Part shown: piece by piece, positions 60,488 to 64,000 of the stretch | Layout of the letters: every line of letters starts with the position of its first letter | Position numbering within the stretch: position 1 is the stretch's first letter | Source of the DNA: DASWZN01 sp036404435 | GTDB taxonomy: Bacteria > Acidobacteriota > Terriglobia > Bryobacterales > Bryobacteraceae | Assembly: GCA_036404435.1 (NCBI GenBank) | Contig: DASWZN010000039.1 | Span: 186,001 to 250,000 of the forward strand | Length of the DNA stretch: 64,000 nt | Reading direction: 5' to 3' | Notes under the pieces: model-generated | Told to the model about the DNA's origin: nothing | Database searches by the model: none | What the model saw: only the letters and a program-made list of their open reading frames with translations | Translations under genes and position numbers: made by a program

Positions 60488-60904
60488 TTATGGAGCGGGG
60501 GGGGTAGCGTCGCGGTCGGCCAGGAGGCGCGCGATGGAATCGGCCAGCATCCGGGGCGTGAACGGTTTCTGCAGGAATCCCAACTGGCGCTGGTAGACTG
60601 CCGGCAAGGTTGACATGTCGAACGGATAGCCGCTGCAAATCAAGATACAGGCGCGAGGGTTCAACTGAAGCATGCGGCCCAGCAGCTCGGCGCCGGACAT
60701 TTCGGGCAGGGTGATATCGGCCAGCACCAGCGTAAAGGAAGCCGGATCGCGCTCAAAGAGCTCCCAGGCCTCCAGGCCGCTGCGGCAGGCCACCACGGCA
60801 TGACCGAGACGGAGCAAATACTGCTCCATGACGACCAGCAGCGATTGCTCGTCATCGACCACCAGAATGCGCTCTTGCGTACTCGGGGACAAGTTCGTCA
60901 CCAT
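60488..60904 (-). CDS. single-domain response regulator
   Basis: A 138-residue CheY-like receiver. VVDDEQSLL has the acidic pocket, LVLADITLPEMSG the phospho-Asp, ILICSGYPF the Thr/Ser switch position and LGFLQKPF the conserved Lys. No output domain, so it probably relays signals by protein contact. The ATG at 60904 overlaps the end of the upstream beta-barrel gene by seven bases, so they are cotranscribed. Confidence 0.88.
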   Translation of the reverse strand: MVTNLSPSTQERILVVDDEQSLLVVMEQYLLRLGHAVVACRSGLEAWELFERDPASFTLVLADITLPEMSGAELLGRMLQLNPRACILICSGYPFDMSTLPAVYQRQLGFLQKPFTPRMLADSIARLLADRDATPPAP

Positions 60905-62289
60905 AACGCCAGGGGAGCCGAGCCCGGATTCCAGGAGAACCCGAAAGTGGCCACGTAGCCGTTCCGGTCGAGGCTGGAGCCGCTGACGGAATACTTGCGC
61001 CAATCGAGGCGGCCGATTGACGAGAATCCCTTGGCGATGGGGATGCCGAAGCCGCCGCTGGCGCCGAAGCCGACGTAGCGCCCCAGCGACTGGGTCAGTG
61101 CCGAGTACCGGTAGTAGGCGCCGCCGACATCGAGGCTCAGACGCCGCAGGCCCGTGTAAGAAAAGTTCGAAGCGGCGTTCTCATAGTTGGAGGTCCCGTA
61201 CAAGGTGTTTCCCGCCACCACGCTGCGGCTATAGTGCGCCGACCAGTTCGCATGACGGAAAGTCCGCGTCAGGTTCGCCATCCCGTAGGGCATGTTGAAG
61301 ACGTCGTTCTCTTTGGCGAACACCGTGGTGAAACCCAGAAGCTCGGCGAGCACCGGATCCAAACTGACCGCCACGGCGCGGAGAGATTCCACACGGGAGA
61401 GTCCGCCGGAAGCGGCGAGCTCCCAGTAGCGGCCCAGGCGCAGCGAATAGCTCATGCCGCCCGAGTGCATGTCCGTCTGGCCGAATTGGCCTTCATAGTC
61501 GAAATGGGCAAAGGAGTAATCGAAAGAGATCGTCTGATAGCGGCTCAGGCGGTAGGCAACGTTGCCCTCGGCGAGCCAACCGTTGGTGCCGAGGGTATCC
61601 GTAAGGTGCTGGCGGGCGATGATTCCGGTGCCGCTTGCGCTGACCGACCAGCGTGCAGTGGCCTGGTAAACCGCGCGCACGCCGCTCACGGAAGCCAAGG
61701 TGGGTGTGTCCGACAAGCTGTTCGCGGTCAGGGCGCTGTACAGAGGGTTGTAGCCCTCCATCGCACCGCCGTAGAGACTGCCAAGCGGCAGGGAGTATTG
61801 GCTCCGGACTCGGGAAAAGTTCTCGGTCAAAACGAGCGTCAGACGCGAGGACAACTGGTGCTCGAAGCTGAGATTCAAACTGTGGTCGAACCCGCGATAT
61901 TGAGAGTAGCCGGAGTAGTCCCGGTAGTAGCCGTTGTAACCGACCTCGAGCACGCTGTGTGGCCAGATGTGGGCGCCCGTGACGCCAAACATGCCCGAGA
62001 GGCCGTAAGCGCCCTGGTAGACGGGATTGCCCTGCTGGTCCACGCCGCTCGCATTGAGGTCGCTCGTGTACGTGCCGGTCACACCGACGTACGGGGTCAG
62101 TTGCGCCAAATCACCCCGGCTGAGCACGCTGGGAGCGCCTCCGCGGCTCAGGAGCGACGGGCCGCCGTATGAGGACTCCGGCTGCTGGGCAGCCTGCCCT
62201 CCGCTCTGATCCGGCGAGGCGGCGGGCGCATCCTGGGCCCACGCCGAGGCGCCCATCAGGAAAACCGTGGCAACGACAGCTAGCTTCAA
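60898..62289 (-). CDS. exported outer-membrane beta-barrel-like protein
   Basis: A 463-residue exported protein. Signal KLAVVATVFLMGASAWAQ is followed by a Gln/Ser-rich stretch and then alternating strands rich in Tyr and Gly (TPYVGVTGTYTSDLNASG, YNGYYRDYSGYSQYRGFDHSLNLSFEHQLSS) to the C-terminal aromatic residue W. The layout suits an outer-membrane beta-barrel of about 14-18 strands. The TTG start at 62289 has AAGGA six to seven bases upstream; GTG starts at 62316 and 62307 are possible. No function recognised. Confidence 0.75.
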   Translation of the reverse strand: MKLAVVATVFLMGASAWAQDAPAASPDQSGGQAAQQPESSYGGPSLLSRGGAPSVLSRGDLAQLTPYVGVTGTYTSDLNASGVDQQGNPVYQGAYGLSGMFGVTGAHIWPHSVLEVGYNGYYRDYSGYSQYRGFDHSLNLSFEHQLSSRLTLVLTENFSRVRSQYSLPLGSLYGGAMEGYNPLYSALTANSLSDTPTLASVSGVRAVYQATARWSVSASGTGIIARQHLTDTLGTNGWLAEGNVAYRLSRYQTISFDYSFAHFDYEGQFGQTDMHSGGMSYSLRLGRYWELAASGGLSRVESLRAVAVSLDPVLAELLGFTTVFAKENDVFNMPYGMANLTRTFRHANWSAHYSRSVVAGNTLYGTSNYENAASNFSYTGLRRLSLDVGGAYYRYSALTQSLGRYVGFGASGGFGIPIAKGFSSIGRLDWRKYSVSGSSLDRNGYVATFGFSWNPGSAPLALW

Positions 62290-62393
62290 AGTACATTCCT
62301 TCCGCACAAGTCTCACCCGCGAACCGCTTCCGTGTCAACCACCTGGCGACCGGGCCGCCACACGGCGTTCGGGCCATTGTATCATTCCGTCTG

Positions 62394-62807
62394 ATGACAT
62401 TTCACACTGAATACCTGACTTTCAACACGCAGAAACAGCGCGAGTACATCAACATCACCGGGCAGGTGGAGAAAGCGCTGGCCAAGAGCGGCATCCGCGA
62501 AGGCATGATCCTGGTTTCGGCCATGCACATCACCGCCGGCGTGTGGGTGAACGACGCCGAGGGCGGACTGCTGGCGGATATCGACGAATGGCTCGAAAAA
62601 CTGGCGCCCTTTCGACGCGACTACCGCCACCACCGGACCGGGGAGACCAACGGCGACTCGCACTTGAAGAGCCTGCTGGTGCACCACGAGGTGATCGTTC
62701 CCGTGACGGCGGGCCGGCTGGACTTCGGGCCCTGGCAGCAGATCTACTATGCCGAGTTCGACGGCCGCCGTCCCAAGCGTGTGATCGTCAAAGCGATGGG
62801 AGAGTGA
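62394..62807 (+). CDS. yjbQ: YjbQ family protein (UPF0047)
   Basis: A 137-residue UPF0047/YjbQ protein, a compact beta-sandwich family reported to have weak thiamine phosphate synthase activity. It has GMILVSAMHITAGVWVNDAE, YRHHRTGETNGDSHLKSLLVHHEVIVPV and DFGPWQQIYYAEFDGRR, which carry the conserved His and Glu residues. The ATG at 62394 gives the family length. It stands before the DUF4139 gene on the plus strand. Confidence 0.92.
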   Translation: MTFHTEYLTFNTQKQREYINITGQVEKALAKSGIREGMILVSAMHITAGVWVNDAEGGLLADIDEWLEKLAPFRRDYRHHRTGETNGDSHLKSLLVHHEVIVPVTAGRLDFGPWQQIYYAEFDGRRPKRVIVKAMGE

Positions 62808-62860
62808 GCGGCGCCGAAAGGAAACCGGCCGCCGGGGCATAGCGTCTGAGAGGGAAACTC

Positions 62861-64000
62861 ATGAAGAACGTCCTGTTGTGCGCCACGATTTTCGCGGCCG
62901 GCACGCTCGCCGCCGAGCTGCCGGTTCGAGAGGTGATCCTGTATAAGAACGGCATCGGGTATTTCGTTCGCAGCGGGGACATCCTGGCCGGCGACGCGGT
63001 GCGGCTCCAGTTTAAGGCCGGGGAGATGAACGACGTGCTGAAGTCGCTGGTCGTCTCCGAGGAGGGCGGCGGGAAGATCTCCGGCCTGCACTACGATGCG
63101 AGCGAGCCGCTGGAGGCCAGGCTGGCCCAGTTCCCGTTCAAGCTGGGCGACCACCAGTCCCTGCACGCGCTGCTGGACCAATTGAAGGGGGCGCGCGTCG
63201 AGCTGAAGACGGGGCCGGAGACTATTAGCGGGGCGATCGTCAGCGGGCGCGAAGTCGTGGACGGGGAGAAGCAGCCGCGGCACGAGGAGGCGATCCTGCT
63301 GCTCGATTCGGGCGAGTTGCGGACGGTGGACCTGGGCGGCGTGACGGCGATGCGCTTCAGCGACCCGGTGCTGCAAGGCCAGCTTGTGAAGTACCTGGCG
63401 GCCGTGGCGACGGGACGCTCGCAGGAGAAGCGCAGCGTGACCGTGGATTCGACCGGCGAGCGAGCGCGGCGGCTGACGGCCAGCTATGTGGTTCCTGCGC
63501 CGGTGTGGAAATCGAGCTACCGGCTGGCGTTCACAGAAGCGACGGAGCCGATGCTCGAAGGCTGGGCGATCGTGGATAACACGACCGGTGAGGATTGGAC
63601 GAAGGTGCGGCTGGCGCTGGTCTCGGGGCGACCGGTGTCGTTCATCACCAATCTCTACGAGCCGCGGATGGTGGCGCGGCAGACGGCCGAACTGCCGGGA
63701 GAAGCGGCAGAGGCGCCGGAGTTGTATGCGGGCGGGATGTTCTCAGCCAACGGGCCGCAACCCTTGCCGGCGACGGAGGAGCTTAAGAGCCTGGGTCGTA
63801 TGCACGCGCTCACGCAGGCAAAGCCGATGGCCAAAGTGGCGCAAGTGCGTGACGGCTCCAACCTCCTCGACACCGTTACGTCGAGCGTCAGCACGGTGAG
63901 TGCGCCGGCCGAGACCGCCGAGCGCGGCGAGCTGTTCGAGTACCGCTTCGACACTCCGGTCACCGTGCGCGACGGCGAATCGGCCATGCTGCCCTTCCTG
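62861..64000 (+). CDS. exported DUF4139 domain protein (partial)
   Basis: An exported protein of at least 380 residues cut by the window edge. Signal MKNVLLCATIFAAGTLAA; then PVREVILYKNGIGYFVRSG, GEMNDVLKSLVVSEEG, SYVVPAPVWKSSYRLAF and EGWAIVDNTTGEDWTKVRLALVSGRPVSF, the hallmark of DUF4139/DUF4140 (mucoidy inhibitor A-like) proteins. The function is not established. GAGAGGGAAA precedes the ATG. The 3' end and any partner lie outside the window. Confidence 0.88.
   Translation, partial: MKNVLLCATIFAAGTLAAELPVREVILYKNGIGYFVRSGDILAGDAVRLQFKAGEMNDVLKSLVVSEEGGGKISGLHYDASEPLEARLAQFPFKLGDHQSLHALLDQLKGARVELKTGPETISGAIVSGREVVDGEKQPRHEEAILLLDSGELRTVDLGGVTAMRFSDPVLQGQLVKYLAAVATGRSQEKRSVTVDSTGERARRLTASYVVPAPVWKSSYRLAFTEATEPMLEGWAIVDNTTGEDWTKVRLALVSGRPVSFITNLYEPRMVARQTAELPGEAAEAPELYAGGMFSANGPQPLPATEELKSLGRMHALTQAKPMAKVAQVRDGSNLLDTVTSSVSTVSAPAETAERGELFEYRFDTPVTVRDGESAMLPFL

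Overview
GC-rich, gene-dense bacterial chromosome segment. The content points to an acidobacterium close to the Bryobacterales/Solibacter group: a VWFA-related protein of the acidobacterial type, a cytochrome-like beta-propeller/TPR protein, a PEP-CTERM-like surface protein, small Flp pilins, many Tat-exported enzymes and dispersed palindromic intergenic elements. This is inference from gene content; no rRNA, tRNA or CRISPR array was seen.

Layout. 1-9.4 kb: partial amidase, small exported/membrane proteins, a molybdenum cofactor operon (moeA-moaC-mog, joined by GTGA overlaps), a VWFA protein, a Tat-exported GH94-like enzyme and a Memo-family protein. 9.5-17.9 kb: a GT-C membrane glycosyltransferase, an SDR oxidoreductase, a pterin dehydratase, a fused serine hydrolase/NamZ-like muramidase (peptidoglycan recycling), a tiny AT-hook-like protein with an operator pair around its promoter, and two transporters. 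18-24.6 kb: TPR protein, bifunctional nuclease, miaB, small membrane proteins, a CDF metal exporter and a histidine phosphatase, DinB. 25-31.7 kb: a Phd/PIN toxin-antitoxin pair with a frameshifted toxin, an ECF sigma/anti-sigma pair, OsmC, the propeller/TPR protein, a thioester-domain-like PEP-CTERM protein and a Crp/Fnr regulator. 32-40.6 kb: pseudo-receiver, a three-domain GH18/deacetylase/GT2 polysaccharide protein, and an overlapping histidine kinase and sigma-54 activator pair.

40.6-48.2 kb is the most interesting block: a decayed GxxExxY gene inside a 20-bp inverted repeat, a RIC/ScdA-type iron-sulfur repair protein, a CRP/FNR-like palindrome and a structured leader, then an outer-membrane electron conduit of two decaheme cytochromes (OmcA/MtrC type and MtrA/DmsE type) and an MtrB-like beta-barrel, with a TlpA-like thioredoxin converging on it. 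48.3-64 kb: a lactate-racemase-like protein, tandem duplicated Flp pilin genes, kbl, hydrolases, DAHP synthase behind a classical attenuator (a leader peptide rich in Phe/Tyr/Trp, an antiterminator and a terminator), a decayed RelE toxin, a frameshifted PfkB kinase, unknown proteins, a beta-barrel protein, YjbQ and a partial DUF4139 protein.

Three genes (PIN, RelE, PfkB) each look broken by about one base; whether this is real decay or assembly error cannot be told from the sequence alone.
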